A stretch of 33,160 nt of DNA, taken from Bacillota bacterium (GTDB lineage: Bacteria > Bacillota_A > Clostridia > Christensenellales > Aristaeellaceae). The position numbers and the translations under genes are program-made. Positions 1 through 8,939 of the stretch are shown piece after piece (positions within the stretch are counted from its first letter, which is position 1; the number at the start of each line of letters is the position of its first letter). The DNA lies in NCBI GenBank assembly GCA_023421735.1, contig JAEZSP010000027.1, forward strand, positions 1 to 33,160. Reading direction: 5' to 3'. The notes beneath the pieces are model-generated. The model searched no databases and was not told the DNA's origin. It saw only the letters and a list, made by a program, of their open reading frames with translations.

Positions 1-76
1 TCTTGATGGTATTGTAATTGCGCTGCTTGCACTCCGCGCACGCGAGCGTTACCTTAACGCGCTTATCCGATGCCAT
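1..76 (-). CDS. rpmG: 50S ribosomal protein L33 (partial, N-terminal 25 residues)
   Basis: The minus strand reads an N-terminus beginning MASDKRVKVTLACAEC, followed by KQRNYNTIK, and then runs off the window edge. This matches bacterial ribosomal protein L33, a small zinc-ribbon protein of the large ribosomal subunit; the first CxxC pair of the zinc-binding (C+) form is visible. The ATG at 76-74 follows a strong GGGAGGT ribosome binding site and a good promoter upstream (147-175). In many Firmicutes rpmG sits just ahead of secE-nusG, but what follows here lies outside the window. Only about half the protein is present. Confidence 0.93.
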   Translation of the reverse strand, partial: MASDKRVKVTLACAECKQRNYNTIK

Positions 77-146
77 TTCGCCTGACACCTCCCGTATTCA
101 AATTGCGACACAATAACGAAACCCCTCAGTCGGGGCAGACTATAAC

Positions 147-175
147 ATTATATACTCTATCATTGGATATTGCAA
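147..175 (-). promoter_or_regulatory. Sigma-A promoter of rpmG
   Basis: On the minus strand TTGCAA (175-170) and a perfect TATAAT (152-147) are separated by 17 bp, about 70 bp before the rpmG ATG. The leader contains a short hairpin, CCCC-gactga-GGGG (135-122), followed by TTTCG. It could be a weak attenuator or a leftover terminator. The match to the consensus is direct; the role is inferred. Confidence 0.75.
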
Positions 176-201
176 GGAAAATATGCCTAACGGTCGAAAA
201 T

Positions 202-933
202 TTACATAGATGCGCGTGCGCGGCCGATCTCCAAATGAATCAGCCCTTCCCAGCCCGCAACGACGCCCGCAAGACCGCATGCTTCGAGGAACGGTTCCGC
301 CAATTCAAAAAGCGCAATCTGTGCGGCGGGCGACCCGGTCGTGAGGATTTCATAGAGCAATTCCATCTGCCGGTCGTCGCCTGTCACCTTGTCGGTCAAC
401 CGCTTGAAAGACGCCCGTTCCCGTCCGGGAAGCGGTTCGACCAATCGGTTGTGGAAAAACAAGGCCTCCATGTACTTGAGAACCGATTCCGCCGCGCACG
501 CGCGGAAACCGTATGCGCAGCCCTTGCGTCCGTATTTGAGTGAGCGGTACAGCGCGTTCAGATACATGTCCCATTTATAAAAACGCAGGTCTTTTGAAAA
601 ACTCTTGGCGGCGATGATCGCATCGAGCATCTTCTCGGCGCGTCCGCCGCGGTCAAAGAGCATGACCGCATGCAAAAATGCCGAGGCCTGCCATCCGCCG
701 TTTTTCCCCCAGTCCGCCCGCTTTTCCCGATCGATCAGCCACAGATCGTGTGCAAACGGCCAGCTGATTGCGGGAAGTGGCACCGCGCCTTCTTCAAAAA
801 ACACGCCGATGTCCAGATCGCTCGTTTCGTTGGCATCCCCCGCCGCATAGGAACCCATGAGGCATAGTCCCACGACTTGGGGAACCGTCATCAGCGGCTC
901 GACCAGCGCGCGAATTGAGTCCATCTCAATCAT
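202..933 (-). CDS. Nucleotidyltransferase-domain protein (KNTase/MNT-like)
   Basis: A 243-residue protein if started at the ATG at 933. It carries the polymerase-beta-type nucleotidyltransferase signature GSYAAG...SDLDIGV near residues 27-43, with the paired acidic residues D39 and D41 expected to bind metal. The C-terminal half is helical and resembles the helical tail of aminoglycoside or minimal nucleotidyltransferases. Such enzymes transfer a nucleotide to a small molecule or protein; the substrate here is unknown and no antibiotic resistance should be assumed. The frame stays open upstream, but that part overlaps clpX and the hairpin at 956-989, so a start inside the gap (933, or 924) is preferred. 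The ribosome binding site is weak. It lies downstream of clpX in the same direction and may depend on read-through. Confidence 0.7.
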   Translation of the reverse strand: MIEMDSIRALVEPLMTVPQVVGLCLMGSYAAGDANETSDLDIGVFFEEGAVPLPAISWPFAHDLWLIDREKRADWGKNGGWQASAFLHAVMLFDRGGRAEKMLDAIIAAKSFSKDLRFYKWDMYLNALYRSLKYGRKGCAYGFRACAAESVLKYMEALFFHNRLVEPLPGRERASFKRLTDKVTGDDRQMELLYEILTTGSPAAQIALFELAEPFLEACGLAGVVAGWEGLIHLEIGRARASM

Positions 934-955
934 TTGTCCATCACCCAATCGAAAA

Positions 956-989
956 TTGGTCGCTTGTGGGCCAGGCCCCAAGCGACCAA
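956..989 (-). terminator. Probable intrinsic terminator after clpX
   Basis: An inverted repeat, TTGGTCGCTT (956-965) and AAGCGACCAA (980-989), continues into a GGG/CCC inner stem with a small loop. Read on the minus strand the stem is followed by TTTTCG. It sits about 50 bp beyond the clpX stop and just before the nucleotidyltransferase start, so it would separate the two. Confidence 0.6.
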
Positions 990-1037
990 CGGTCGTCATA
1001 CAGTCCGAGATCCGGCGTCCTGCCGTTCCTCCGTCTC

Positions 1038-2327
1038 CTACGCCCCGGCCTTCTTCGCCTTTTTTTCTTCGATGGCCTTGGGCGCTTCCAGCTGGCCGCT
1101 GACCAGCGTGGGGAGCGCGCCCTTCAGGACGGCATCCCCCGTGATAACGCACTTTGTGATGCCGGTGAGGGAGGGGAGTTCGTACATGGTGTCCATCATG
1201 ACGCCCTCGATGATCGCGCGCAGACCGCGCGCGCCGCTCTTGCGCTGAAGCGCGAGCTTTGCGATGGCCCGAAGCGCGTCGTCTGTAAACTCAAGTTCAA
1301 CATTGTCGAAGCTCAGGAGTTTTGCGTACTGGCGCACGAGCGCGTTCTTGGGCTCGGTGAGAATCCGCACGAGCGCGTCCTCGTCAAGCTGATTGAGGGT
1401 CACGATCACGGGCAGACGTCCGATGAACTCGGGGATCAAACCGAACTTCAGCAGATCTTCCGGCTCGAGCTTCGCGAGCACTTCCTCGTTCTGCTGGTCG
1501 GACTTGCCGCGCACATCCGCGCCGAAGCCCATGACCTTTTTGCCGATGCGCGACTCGATGATCTTGTCGATGCCATCGAATGCGCCGCCGCAGATGAAGA
1601 GAATGTTCGTCGTGTCGATCTGCAAAAATTCCTGATGCGGGTGCTTGCGGCCGCCCTGCGGCGGCACGGACGCCACGGTTCCCTCGAGCATCTTGAGAAG
1701 CGCCTGCTGGACGCCTTCGCCGGACACGTCGCGGGTGATCGAGACGTTCTCGCTCTTGCGCGCAATCTTATCGATCTCATCGATGTAGATGATGCCGCGC
1801 TGCGCAAGTTCGATGTCGTAGTCCGCGTTCTGGATGAGGCGCAAAAGGATGTTCTCCACGTCCTCGCCCACGTAGCCCGCCTCGGTGAGGCTGGTCGCAT
1901 CGCCGATTGCAAAGGGCACGTTCAAAATCTTCGCAAGCGTCTGGGCAAGGTAGGTCTTGCCGCAGCCGGTCGGACCGAGCATGACGATGTTCGATTTTTG
2001 CAGATCCACATCGGCTTTGCGGCCCGTCTGGTACTGGATGCGCTTGTAGTGGTTGTAAACAGCCACGCAGAGGGCCTTTTTGGCGGCCTCCTGCCCGATC
2101 ACATACTGATCGAGAATCTCCTTGATCTCCTGCGGGCGCTTGATCTCCAGTTCACCCCGGTGGCCGATGCTATCGACGTCGTCCGAAACGATCTCCTGGC
2201 ACAAAAGCACGCATTCGTTGCAGATGTAGGCATTGGGCCCCGCGACGATGCGGCGCACCTGATCCTGCGTCTTTCCGCAGAAGGAGCAGCGGATCCGATT
2301 GTTGTTGTTGAAATCATCCTTGGGCAT
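1038..2327 (-). CDS. clpX: ATP-dependent Clp protease ATP-binding subunit ClpX
   Basis: 429 residues, normal for ClpX, the hexameric AAA+ unfoldase that delivers tagged substrates to ClpP in the cytoplasm. An N-terminal zinc-binding domain shows C14, C17, C36 and C39. The AAA+ core has Walker A GPTGCGKT (118-125), pore loop GYVG (151-154), Walker B IIYIDEID (179-186), the RKH pore loop and a sensor-2 GARGLRAI. The C-terminus is Ala/Lys rich. It starts two bases after the clpP stop with AAGGAGAT as binding site, so the two are co-transcribed and probably translated in concert. The order tig-clpP-clpX is common in bacteria. No CtsR-type box is visible before this cluster. Confidence 0.98.
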   Translation of the reverse strand: MPKDDFNNNNRIRCSFCGKTQDQVRRIVAGPNAYICNECVLLCQEIVSDDVDSIGHRGELEIKRPQEIKEILDQYVIGQEAAKKALCVAVYNHYKRIQYQTGRKADVDLQKSNIVMLGPTGCGKTYLAQTLAKILNVPFAIGDATSLTEAGYVGEDVENILLRLIQNADYDIELAQRGIIYIDEIDKIARKSENVSITRDVSGEGVQQALLKMLEGTVASVPPQGGRKHPHQEFLQIDTTNILFICGGAFDGIDKIIESRIGKKVMGFGADVRGKSDQQNEEVLAKLEPEDLLKFGLIPEFIGRLPVIVTLNQLDEDALVRILTEPKNALVRQYAKLLSFDNVELEFTDDALRAIAKLALQRKSGARGLRAIIEGVMMDTMYELPSLTGITKCVITGDAVLKGALPTLVSGQLEAPKAIEEKKAKKAGA

Positions 2328-2329
2328 TC

Positions 2330-2914
2330 TTATCTCCTTGGCGCGAATATTTCGTCGACGATACCGTAGTTGAGCGCCTGATCGGCGGTCATGTAGTGGT
2401 CGCGCTCCACGTCGCGTTCGATCGTCTTGAGCGGCTGTCCCGTATGCTCGGCCAAGAGTTTGTTCATCGTCTTCTTGACGCGCAGAATCTGCTCGGCCTG
2501 TATCTCAATGTCGGTCGCTTGGCCCCGGGCGCCGCCGGAAGGCTGGTGGATCATGATCTCGGCATGCGCAAGCGCGCGCCTTTTTCCCTTCGCGCCCGCC
2601 GCAAGCAGGAATGCGCCCATGGATGCAGCCATGCCGATGCAGAGGGTGGAAACCTCGCACTTGAGGTAGCGCATGGTGTCATAAATCGCCATGCCCGAGG
2701 TGATGACCCCGCCGGGGCTGTTGATGTAGAGCTGAATATCCGCGTCCGGATTCTCCATTTCGAGGAAGAGCATCTGCGCAACGACGCTGTTTGCGACGTC
2801 GTCGTCGATCTCACCGCCCAGGAACACGATCCTGTCTTTTAAGAGGCGGGAGTAGATGTCATAGGAACGCTCGCCGCGGTTGGTCTGTTCGATGACGTAT
2901 GGTACAAGGTTCAT
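2330..2914 (-). CDS. clpP: ATP-dependent Clp protease proteolytic subunit ClpP
   Basis: 194 residues, full length. ClpP forms the tetradecameric serine protease chamber partnered by ClpX. The catalytic triad is visible: S98 in GMAASMGA, H123 in MIHQPSGG and D172 in the ERDHYM segment. The N-terminal axial loop region is short, as in mature or self-processed ClpPs. The ATG is preceded by GGAGGT. The 86-bp gap to tig has no convincing terminator, so read-through from tig is likely, although an internal promoter cannot be excluded. Confidence 0.98.
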   Translation of the reverse strand: MNLVPYVIEQTNRGERSYDIYSRLLKDRIVFLGGEIDDDVANSVVAQMLFLEMENPDADIQLYINSPGGVITSGMAIYDTMRYLKCEVSTLCIGMAASMGAFLLAAGAKGKRRALAHAEIMIHQPSGGARGQATDIEIQAEQILRVKKTMNKLLAEHTGQPLKTIERDVERDHYMTADQALNYGIVDEIFAPRR

Positions 2915-3000
2915 GGGCGCACCTCCAATGCATGTCGTTTCGGCTTTCGCTGATTTGAAGCCAAACTCATTTCGTTAGATTATGTTACATTTTTGGGGTT

Positions 3001-4290
3001 TTATTCCAAACCCGCATTGTCCTTCAGGAATTTGACGGTCTTGGTCATCGCCGCCAGTTCCTTAAAGTACGTCTTGTCGCCGTCGGTGAGCGTTGCCTTG
3101 AAGTCCTCGAGGGATTTTTTGTTGTTCTCGGCGAAGGTCTTCATTTCCTCGTCGATCTCCTCTTCGGTCGCCTCAATGCCCTCGGCCTTACGAATGGCTT
3201 CGATCACAAGCTGTGTGCGCACGCGGCGCTCTGCCTCGGCTGCATACATCTCGTTGAGCATTTCGCGGGTCTGGCCGGTATATTTGAGGTAATCATCGAG
3301 CTTCATGCCCTGATACATGAGCCGCATTTCCATATCTCGGATCATGTTCGCAACCTGATCGTCGATCATGGCCTGGGGGATGTCAACCGTCGCGTTCTCG
3401 ACGACTTTTTCGATCACTTCGTTCTCAAAGGCGTTCTCGGCCTTCTGCTCTGCCTGCTTCTCAAGCTTCTCGCGCACTTCGGCCTTATACTGCTCGACGG
3501 TGTCGGCGGTCTCGGAGGCCTCCTTCACGAATTCGTCGTCCAGCGCCGGGGTCTCCTTCTCGCGGATGGAGTTGACCTTCACCTTGAAGATCGCTTCCTT
3601 GCCCTTGAGATTTTCCGCATGGTATTCCTCGGGGAAGGTGACGCTGACGTCCAGTTCCTGACCGCACGCTGCGCCCACAAGGCCATCCTCAAAGCCGGGA
3701 ATGAAGGAGCCGGAGCCGAGCACGAGATCGTGCCCCTGGGCTGTGCCGCCCTCAAACTGCTCTTCGCCCACGAAGCCGGCGTAGTCAATATTGACCTGGT
3801 CGTCCAGCTTTGCCGCGCGATCGGTAATTTCCACATAGCGGGAAGCGCGGTCGCGCGCCCGTTCGATCTCGGCCATCACGTCGTCGTCGGTCACTTCGTC
3901 CTGCGTCTTTTTGATGCCGGTCTTTGTGTAGTCACCCAGCTCGACCTCGGGGCGGACGAACACGTCCACGGAGAACTTAAGCTCCTGACCCTTGCCGATC
4001 TGGTCCATGTTGAGCTCGGGGCGGTCGACGGGATTGACGTCGTGCTCCTTGAGCGCAGCATCATAAAGTTCGGGGAAGATGATTTCGAATGCGTCTTCAT
4101 AGAATACGCCCGTGCCGTAGTAATTCTCGATCACCTGCATGGGCGCGTGGCCCTTGCGGAAGCCGGGAATCGAGATCCTATTCACATTCTTCTTGTAGGC
4201 CTTGCGGATGCCCTCGTCGAACTTCTCCGGCTCGACGACGAAGCCCAGCCTGACCTTGTTGGAAGAGAGCTTTTCAAACGTTGTTGCCAT
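3001..4290 (-). CDS. tig: Trigger factor, ribosome-associated chaperone/PPIase
   Basis: 429 residues, the usual length. Trigger factor binds the ribosomal exit tunnel and shields nascent chains. The ribosome-docking signature GFRKGHAP is at 43-50. An FKBP-type peptidyl-prolyl isomerase domain spans roughly 160-242 with GSGSFIPGFED at 192-202, and a helical C-terminal domain follows. The start was set at the ATG at 4290 because a strong GGAGGT lies 8-9 bases before it and the protein begins with the conserved N-terminal strand; the frame is open further upstream but without family similarity. It heads the tig-clpP-clpX cluster. Confidence 0.98.
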   Translation of the reverse strand: MATTFEKLSSNKVRLGFVVEPEKFDEGIRKAYKKNVNRISIPGFRKGHAPMQVIENYYGTGVFYEDAFEIIFPELYDAALKEHDVNPVDRPELNMDQIGKGQELKFSVDVFVRPEVELGDYTKTGIKKTQDEVTDDDVMAEIERARDRASRYVEITDRAAKLDDQVNIDYAGFVGEEQFEGGTAQGHDLVLGSGSFIPGFEDGLVGAACGQELDVSVTFPEEYHAENLKGKEAIFKVKVNSIREKETPALDDEFVKEASETADTVEQYKAEVREKLEKQAEQKAENAFENEVIEKVVENATVDIPQAMIDDQVANMIRDMEMRLMYQGMKLDDYLKYTGQTREMLNEMYAAEAERRVRTQLVIEAIRKAEGIEATEEEIDEEMKTFAENNKKSLEDFKATLTDGDKTYFKELAAMTKTVKFLKDNAGLE

Positions 4291-4337
4291 TGGGGGAAAC
4301 CTCCTGCCTCTCATACGATCCATGGTCACATTATTGC

Positions 4338-4366
4338 AGTTTAGCACAAGGCTTTTCTTTTTGCAA
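4338..4366 (-). promoter_or_regulatory. Candidate proximal tig promoter
   Basis: On the minus strand TTGCAA (4366-4361) and TAAACT (4343-4338) are 17 bp apart, about 48 bp before the tig start. The -35 is identical to that of rpmG. The -10 matches the consensus at four of six positions. Confidence 0.45.
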
Positions 4367-4405
4367 CATCGATGTGTAAAATCCATGATGATTGTATGCC
4401 CTGCT

Positions 4406-4434
4406 ATTATACCCGCAGCGCCGCATACTGAAAC
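4406..4434 (-). promoter_or_regulatory. Candidate distal tig promoter
   Basis: A perfect TATAAT (4411-4406) lies on the minus strand right after the vanW-family stop codon. The hexamer 17 bp upstream, GTTTCA, is a poor -35, so activity may be low or activator dependent. Confidence 0.4.
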
Positions 4435-4451
4435 ATGTGTACCGCGCAGCG

Positions 4452-6212
4452 TCAGTACTGGGAGATTTCGATGATCGCGTCGCGCTTGCGGTATGTGCTC
4501 GTGCACAAAACCTCCCGGTTCAGCAGCGCGCCGTCTTTCGACCATGTCATCTTGTATGCGACTGCGCGGTATCCTGTGCGTCCTGCCTGTAATTCGTTGG
4601 TCTCGCCCGGCTGGAAAAACGAGTTGACCTGATAGGTCGTGTTGTATTCGTAAGTGTCGGTCACCTCTGCCGAAACGGTGATATATTTCCCGTCCGGGAG
4701 CGTTCTTCCGAATATACCGATCTTGACGCGTTTGTCGCTCGAAACGATCGCCATGATGTAGATCGTCGCGTTCGATGTGTTTTTGAACTTCAGGTCCTGA
4801 TTGCCCCAGTCGACGGTCGCGTCCTTGCCCTTGTCGACGTAGGAGACGGGCATGGAATGCGCATGGCGCTCCGTGATTTCGAGGTCTGACTTGACCGCGG
4901 CGTTGAAAAGCGTCGTCGAAACCTGGCAGATGCCGCCGCCCAGTTCTTCCGTCAATTCACCGCCGGAAAACGCGTGCGCCATTTGATACCCCTTTTCGGC
5001 GGTGCGCTGGCCCACGACGCCGTTAAAGGAGAATTCCTCGCCCGGTTGCAGAATCGTGCCGTTGATCGCCTGAACGGCAAGCTTGATGTTGTTGATTCTG
5101 GACGACGAAGATGAAGATGCGTTCGTGACCGCCGAAGCGATCAGCCCGTATTCGTCGGCGAGCTGTGCCGCGGTGACGCGCGGCGTTGTGGTCGTAATCA
5201 CGCGCGTGACCTGACCGCCGCCCGCGTCGAGCGCGGATTCAATGTCGGAAGTGAGCTTGTCCCGATCAAGCGTCGTGCCCGGCTTGCCATCCGAAAACAT
5301 GAAGCTGTAGGAGGACGGATCGAAGCTCGTGACGGACGCCTCCGCGCCCTCCTGATCGACGCCCGAGGCGACGTAGGCGGCAAATTCACGCACCACCTGA
5401 TCGTCGTAGAGCGCCCGCGTCACCGGATAATCCATGCGCGTGCCAGCCCGGCTTTTCAGGTTCTCGTACCGCTGCCGGAGCGTCCCGGCACGCTGATCGT
5501 CCCAAACCGATTCGAGCACCGCGCGGTAGTCGCTTTCATAGCCCATCTGCGCTGATGTGACGCTCGTTCCATCGTCGATGGCAGCCGTTCGGCCGGCATA
5601 CTGCGGTTCGACGGTTTGATCCCAATAGGAGATTGCGTCCGCGAGCGTCATGTTTGACACGTCGATCTTTTCAACAGATGTCCCGTCGAAAAACGTCGCC
5701 CGCTGAACGGCGTTGCGCATTTTGATGAAGCCGGCATAGCCGTACAGCCGCACGCCGATGACCAGAATCGAGATTAAGATCAGTCCCGTCAGGAGCCATG
5801 ACACGGTCGGCGAAGGCCCGCCGCCCTTCGTGCCGCCGCCCCCCCCGCGCCGCTTCGCAGGCTTTGCCTTGCCGGGCGCACCCTCAATCCGGGCAATATA
5901 GCGATCGAATTCGTCGAGCGGGGGTTCTTTTTTGCGCCGTTTTTGGGCGTTCTCGGCCTTTTCGATCAATTCGTCGTACGCGTCGCGCCTCGCCGGAGAA
6001 CGGCGCGCGGGGGCACGCTTCGCGGCGGGCCTGCGCGGCGCTGTCTGTTCCGCGCGCGCAGTGCGCATCGGTTTCGCGGAAAGAAGTGCGTCGTAGGCGT
6101 CCATGTTGGCGCGTTCGGCCACCGGATTAGGCGCGATTTTGACCGTGCGCTTGCGCGGCGCCGCGCTTTTTTTCGTGTCGGTATTTCCCTTTGAGGTTCC
6201 CGTGTTTGTCAT
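4452..6212 (-). CDS. Membrane-anchored VanW family protein
   Basis: 586 residues. A long, basic, Ala/Pro/Arg-rich cytoplasmic N-terminus (1-136, including a Gly-rich run) leads to one transmembrane helix at about 137-158. An extracellular region of about 210 residues resembles the peptidoglycan-binding-type domain often found before VanW. The VanW domain covers about 372-500, with the conserved LQPGEEFSFN, GGGICQVSTTLFNA and HSMPVSYV segments. A C-terminal beta-rich module (about 510-586) resembles the tail seen in clostridial VanW proteins. VanW was first named in vancomycin-resistance clusters but is widespread in ordinary Clostridia; its biochemical role is unclear and no van genes are nearby. 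The ATG at 6212 has a modest GGAG site. Confidence 0.88.
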   Translation of the reverse strand: MTNTGTSKGNTDTKKSAAPRKRTVKIAPNPVAERANMDAYDALLSAKPMRTARAEQTAPRRPAAKRAPARRSPARRDAYDELIEKAENAQKRRKKEPPLDEFDRYIARIEGAPGKAKPAKRRGGGGGTKGGGPSPTVSWLLTGLILISILVIGVRLYGYAGFIKMRNAVQRATFFDGTSVEKIDVSNMTLADAISYWDQTVEPQYAGRTAAIDDGTSVTSAQMGYESDYRAVLESVWDDQRAGTLRQRYENLKSRAGTRMDYPVTRALYDDQVVREFAAYVASGVDQEGAEASVTSFDPSSYSFMFSDGKPGTTLDRDKLTSDIESALDAGGGQVTRVITTTTPRVTAAQLADEYGLIASAVTNASSSSSSRINNIKLAVQAINGTILQPGEEFSFNGVVGQRTAEKGYQMAHAFSGGELTEELGGGICQVSTTLFNAAVKSDLEITERHAHSMPVSYVDKGKDATVDWGNQDLKFKNTSNATIYIMAIVSSDKRVKIGIFGRTLPDGKYITVSAEVTDTYEYNTTYQVNSFFQPGETNELQAGRTGYRAVAYKMTWSKDGALLNREVLCTSTYRKRDAIIEISQY

Positions 6213-6245
6213 CGATCATACTCCGATTTTGTTCTACTACATTAT

Positions 6246-6251
6246 ATTATA
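6246..6251 (-). promoter_or_regulatory. Probable -10 element of the vanW-family gene
   Basis: A perfect TATAAT on the minus strand, 34 bp before the start codon. The -35 position (around 6269-6274) holds only a weak TTTATT-like match, so this is a partial promoter call. Confidence 0.35.
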
Positions 6252-6307
6252 CCGCGCGTGGCGGGGCAATAAAGCGTCGGAACGATGGAAAATATTACAA
6301 TATTTCC

Positions 6308-6339
6308 AAAAAGCGCCTCCGCGCGCCGGTCTGTCGGCG
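6308..6339 (-). terminator. Possible weak terminator after rarA
   Basis: A small stem, CGCCG (6339-6335) with CGGCG (6328-6324), is followed 11 bases later on the minus strand by TTTTT (6312-6308). The gap between stem and T run makes this a weak candidate. Confidence 0.25.
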
Positions 6340-6404
6340 AGGGAAAGCGCCTGCATTTGTCCCGCGGCTGCCCGTTTGACGCCCCGGTGCGCCAAATGGT
6401 TGCG

Positions 6405-7733
6405 TTATTTTTCCGATTCCGGTGCGTCAATCTTGCCACGTGCATGGCGAATTCTGCGGATCTCGGTTTCAAAACCCTGTTGAGACGGCACGTAGTAAGG
6501 CGTGCCGCCTGCCTCGTCGGGCAGGTACTGCTGCTCGACGTAGTGACCGGGAAAGTCATGCGCGTACTTGTAACCGTTTCCCGTGCCGCTCGCCGCATCG
6601 CGTTCGTTGAGCGCATTGCGAAGGTGCATGGGGACCGGCCTGTATCCGCCCTTTTCGGCGTCCGCAAACGCCTTGCCCATCGCGGCGACCACCGAATTGG
6701 ACTTCGGGCTTTCGCACACCGCGATAATCGCCTGCGAAATGGGGATGCGCGCCTCGGGCATCCCGATGTGTTCGAGCGCCTGGTACGCTGCAGATGCCAG
6801 CAGCATCGCCTGCGGATTCGCCATGCCGACGTCCTCGCTCGCATGCGTGATGAGCCGCCGGACCACGATCCGGGGATCGACGCCCGCGTAGACAAGCCGC
6901 GCGAACCACGCCAGCGCCGCGTCGCTGTCCGAGCCGCGCAGGGATTTGCAGAAGGCGGAGAGCATGTCGTAATAGGTCGACTCGTCCATTGGCAGCGCCT
7001 TTTCCTGGATCGAGTCCTCGGCGATTGCGCGCGTGATGTGCAAAACGCCGTCCGCTTCCATGGGCGTCGTCAGAACCGCCAGTTCCAGCGCGTTGAGCGC
7101 GGTGCGCGCGTCCCCGTTTGCCACCAGCGCGATGTGCGAAAGCGCATCCTCGTCGATTTTGATATCCTGCGCGCCATAACCGTTTGTCTTGTCGTGGATC
7201 GCCTGCAAAACCGCGCGCTTTACGTCCTCCCGGCCGAGCGGCTCGAACCGAAAGAGGCGGCAACGGCTCACGATGGCGGGCGTCATGGCGATCATGGGAT
7301 TCTCGGTCGTCGAGCCGATGAACCGGATGGTGCCCTTTTCGATGGCGGGCAGGATCGAGTCCGACTGCGCCTTCGACCAGCGGTGGCACTCGTCGAGCAG
7401 CAGGTACGTCGCCTTGCCGTACATGCGCAGCGCGTCCTCGGCCCGCTTCAGAACCTCGCGCACGTCCGCGACGCCGCTTGTGACGGCGTTGAGCTTTTCA
7501 AAGTTCGCCTTCGTCGTCTCCGCCACGATGGCGGCAAGCGTCGTCTTTCCGCAGCCCGGGGGACCCCAGAAAATGGAACTGGTCAGCTTGTCCGCCTCGA
7601 TGGCGCGCCTGAGGAGCTTCCCCGGACCCACAATATGGCTCTGACCGATGAACATGTCAAGCGTCTTCGGACGCATGCGGTCGGCGAGCGGCGCCATCGG
7701 CCGATCCTTCGAAAAGGAGAAGAGGTCATCCAT
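6405..7733 (-). CDS. rarA: Replication-associated recombination protein A (RarA/MgsA)
   Basis: 442 residues. RarA is an AAA+ ATPase of the clamp-loader-like family that acts at stalled replication forks. Walker A is GPPGCGKTT (57-65), Walker B LLLDECH (111-117, where most relatives read DEVH or DEIH), and the sensor segment is GSTTENP (140-146). The C-terminal half carries the tetramerisation/lid region ending in GGTPYYVPSQQG. A TTG lies directly before the ATG, but the ATG at 7733 has better spacing from AAAGGA. Its A is shared with the TGA of the upstream deacetylase gene (TGATG), indicating translational coupling. Confidence 0.95.
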   Translation of the reverse strand: MDDLFSFSKDRPMAPLADRMRPKTLDMFIGQSHIVGPGKLLRRAIEADKLTSSIFWGPPGCGKTTLAAIVAETTKANFEKLNAVTSGVADVREVLKRAEDALRMYGKATYLLLDECHRWSKAQSDSILPAIEKGTIRFIGSTTENPMIAMTPAIVSRCRLFRFEPLGREDVKRAVLQAIHDKTNGYGAQDIKIDEDALSHIALVANGDARTALNALELAVLTTPMEADGVLHITRAIAEDSIQEKALPMDESTYYDMLSAFCKSLRGSDSDAALAWFARLVYAGVDPRIVVRRLITHASEDVGMANPQAMLLASAAYQALEHIGMPEARIPISQAIIAVCESPKSNSVVAAMGKAFADAEKGGYRPVPMHLRNALNERDAASGTGNGYKYAHDFPGHYVEQQYLPDEAGGTPYYVPSQQGFETEIRRIRHARGKIDAPESEK

Positions 7734-8560
7734 CAAAGGAACATCCTTTCACCGCCGTGTATGCAGACGGTCTCGCCGTCCACCTCAAAAAATACGTCCT
7801 GCGCACAGGGGTTTTCCACGATCGCGCCGTCCGCCGTAAACCGCAGCGATTGGTACGCCGCGATGTAGTCAAATACCTCGATGTTCGCCGCGTACCAAAT
7901 GTCGTCGTTGCCGCCGAGCCGCTCCAGCATGCCCTCAAACCTGTCCCAATCGCCGCGCATGTCAAACTCGTACGAATGCCCCCATACGCTCAAAAGCGAA
8001 ATGCGGCTTACGTCCTTCAGGAACGGAACGATCAGCCCTTCAAGGTTCGCATGATGGCAGCTCGTCGACCAGTCATAGGGATCCTTGGGCAGCAAAAAAT
8101 CGCCCGTCGTGCCCGTGCCGCGCGCATAGGCCATGCCGCAGGATTTCACGAGCTCCTTTACCCGCGCGTCCGTCGCGCCAAAGGGGTAGGCCATGCCGCG
8201 CACGGGATATTCGACCAACGCCTCAATGGCCTGGCGGTCGGTGAGGATTTCTTCGGTGCAGTTCACGCCTGAAAGTTGCGGGAGAAAGGGGTGGCGCGCG
8301 GTGTGAACCGCCGCCTCGAAACCCGTATACACGGCGGGCACGTCCTCCTCCGGCACGTGGGAGTGGTCGTATTCCCGGCCCTCGAAGGGGATGGTGTCGA
8401 TCTGACCGAAGAAGGCGCTGTTCAGGTTGAACGTGCCCTTCAGGCCGTAGAGCCGAAAGAGGGAGATGAGTTTCAAGTCCTGCATGACCCCGTCGTCGTA
8501 GGAAAACGTGAGCGCCTTTTTCAGGCCGTCCGGCCAGAGCATCGCGATTCTGTGCTTCAT
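7733..8560 (-). CDS. NodB-type polysaccharide deacetylase family protein
   Basis: 275 residues from the ATG at 8560, which follows a strong GGGGAGG. Carbohydrate esterase family 4 features are visible: TFSYDDG with D22 and D23 (motif 1), HTARH with H86 and H90 (motif 2, the metal ligands), AYPFG at 124-128 (motif 3-like) and WGHSYEF with H195. These enzymes remove N- or O-acetyl groups from glycans such as peptidoglycan or chitin oligomers. There is no signal peptide, so the substrate may be cytoplasmic or the assignment functionally divergent. It ends inside the rarA start (TGATG). Confidence 0.83.
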   Translation of the reverse strand: MKHRIAMLWPDGLKKALTFSYDDGVMQDLKLISLFRLYGLKGTFNLNSAFFGQIDTIPFEGREYDHSHVPEEDVPAVYTGFEAAVHTARHPFLPQLSGVNCTEEILTDRQAIEALVEYPVRGMAYPFGATDARVKELVKSCGMAYARGTGTTGDFLLPKDPYDWSTSCHHANLEGLIVPFLKDVSRISLLSVWGHSYEFDMRGDWDRFEGMLERLGGNDDIWYAANIEVFDYIAAYQSLRFTADGAIVENPCAQDVFFEVDGETVCIHGGERMFL

Positions 8561-8597
8561 ACGGCGCGCCTCCCCTGCGCGTGGTTGTACGAAAAGA

Positions 8598-8623
8598 ATG
8601 GGGAACGCGAGCGCGTCCCCCAT
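8598..8623 (-). terminator. Terminator of rpsT
   Basis: ATGGGG-AACGC and GCGT-CCCCCAT arms form an 11-bp stem with one G-T wobble and a four-base loop. On the minus strand it is followed by TCTTTTCG. On the plus strand a TTTTTTT run lies 8 bp beyond. It separates rpsT from the deacetylase-rarA pair. Confidence 0.8.
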
Positions 8624-8637
8624 GCGTGTGGCTTTTT

Positions 8638-8904
8638 TTACTGCGCGGCTGCGGCCTTTGCGAGGCGCTTGGCCAAGCGTGCCTTTTTGCGGTTCGCCGC
8701 GTTCTTATGAATAACGCCCTTCGCCATGGCCCTGTCAACCGCGCCTTGGGTCGCGCTGAGAATCTTGGCATCGGCCTCGTTCGCGGAGACGGCGGTATCG
8801 AACTTCTTGAGCTGCGTCTTCATCGCAGATTTTACCATCCGGTTGCGCAGGTTCTTTTTTTCGGTCACCTTTACGCGCTTGATGGCGGACTTGATATTCG
8901 GCAA
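8638..8904 (-). CDS. rpsT: 30S ribosomal protein S20 (TTG start)
   Basis: 88 residues starting PNIKSAIKRVKVTEKKN after the initiator, ending in an Ala/Lys-rich tail; a primary 16S rRNA-binding protein of the small subunit. The start codon is TTG at 8904, seven bases after GGGAGGTG. A longer frame exists upstream but adds ten non-conserved residues that cover the binding site. A UUG start is also used by E. coli rpsT, where it is part of feedback control by S20; whether that holds here is inference. It is divergent from gpr, a Firmicutes-typical pairing. Confidence 0.97.
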   Translation of the reverse strand: MPNIKSAIKRVKVTEKKNLRNRMVKSAMKTQLKKFDTAVSANEADAKILSATQGAVDRAMAKGVIHKNAANRKKARLAKRLAKAAAAQ

Positions 8905-8939
8905 ATTTTTCACCTCCCTACGCGAAATTAGCATAGATC

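Noticed and set aside
202..933. Aminoglycoside-resistance nucleotidyltransferase
   Set aside because: Only the general nucleotidyltransferase signature is seen; nothing identifies the substrate as an antibiotic.
915..2369. Long open frame on the plus strand opposite clpX
   Set aside because: It mirrors the clpX codons on the other strand, as expected in G+C-rich coding DNA, and its translation has no family features.
4452..6212. Vancomycin-resistance gene
   Set aside because: Only the VanW-type domain is present; no vanA/B ligase, vanH, vanX or VanRS genes are near, and such proteins are common in ordinary Clostridia.
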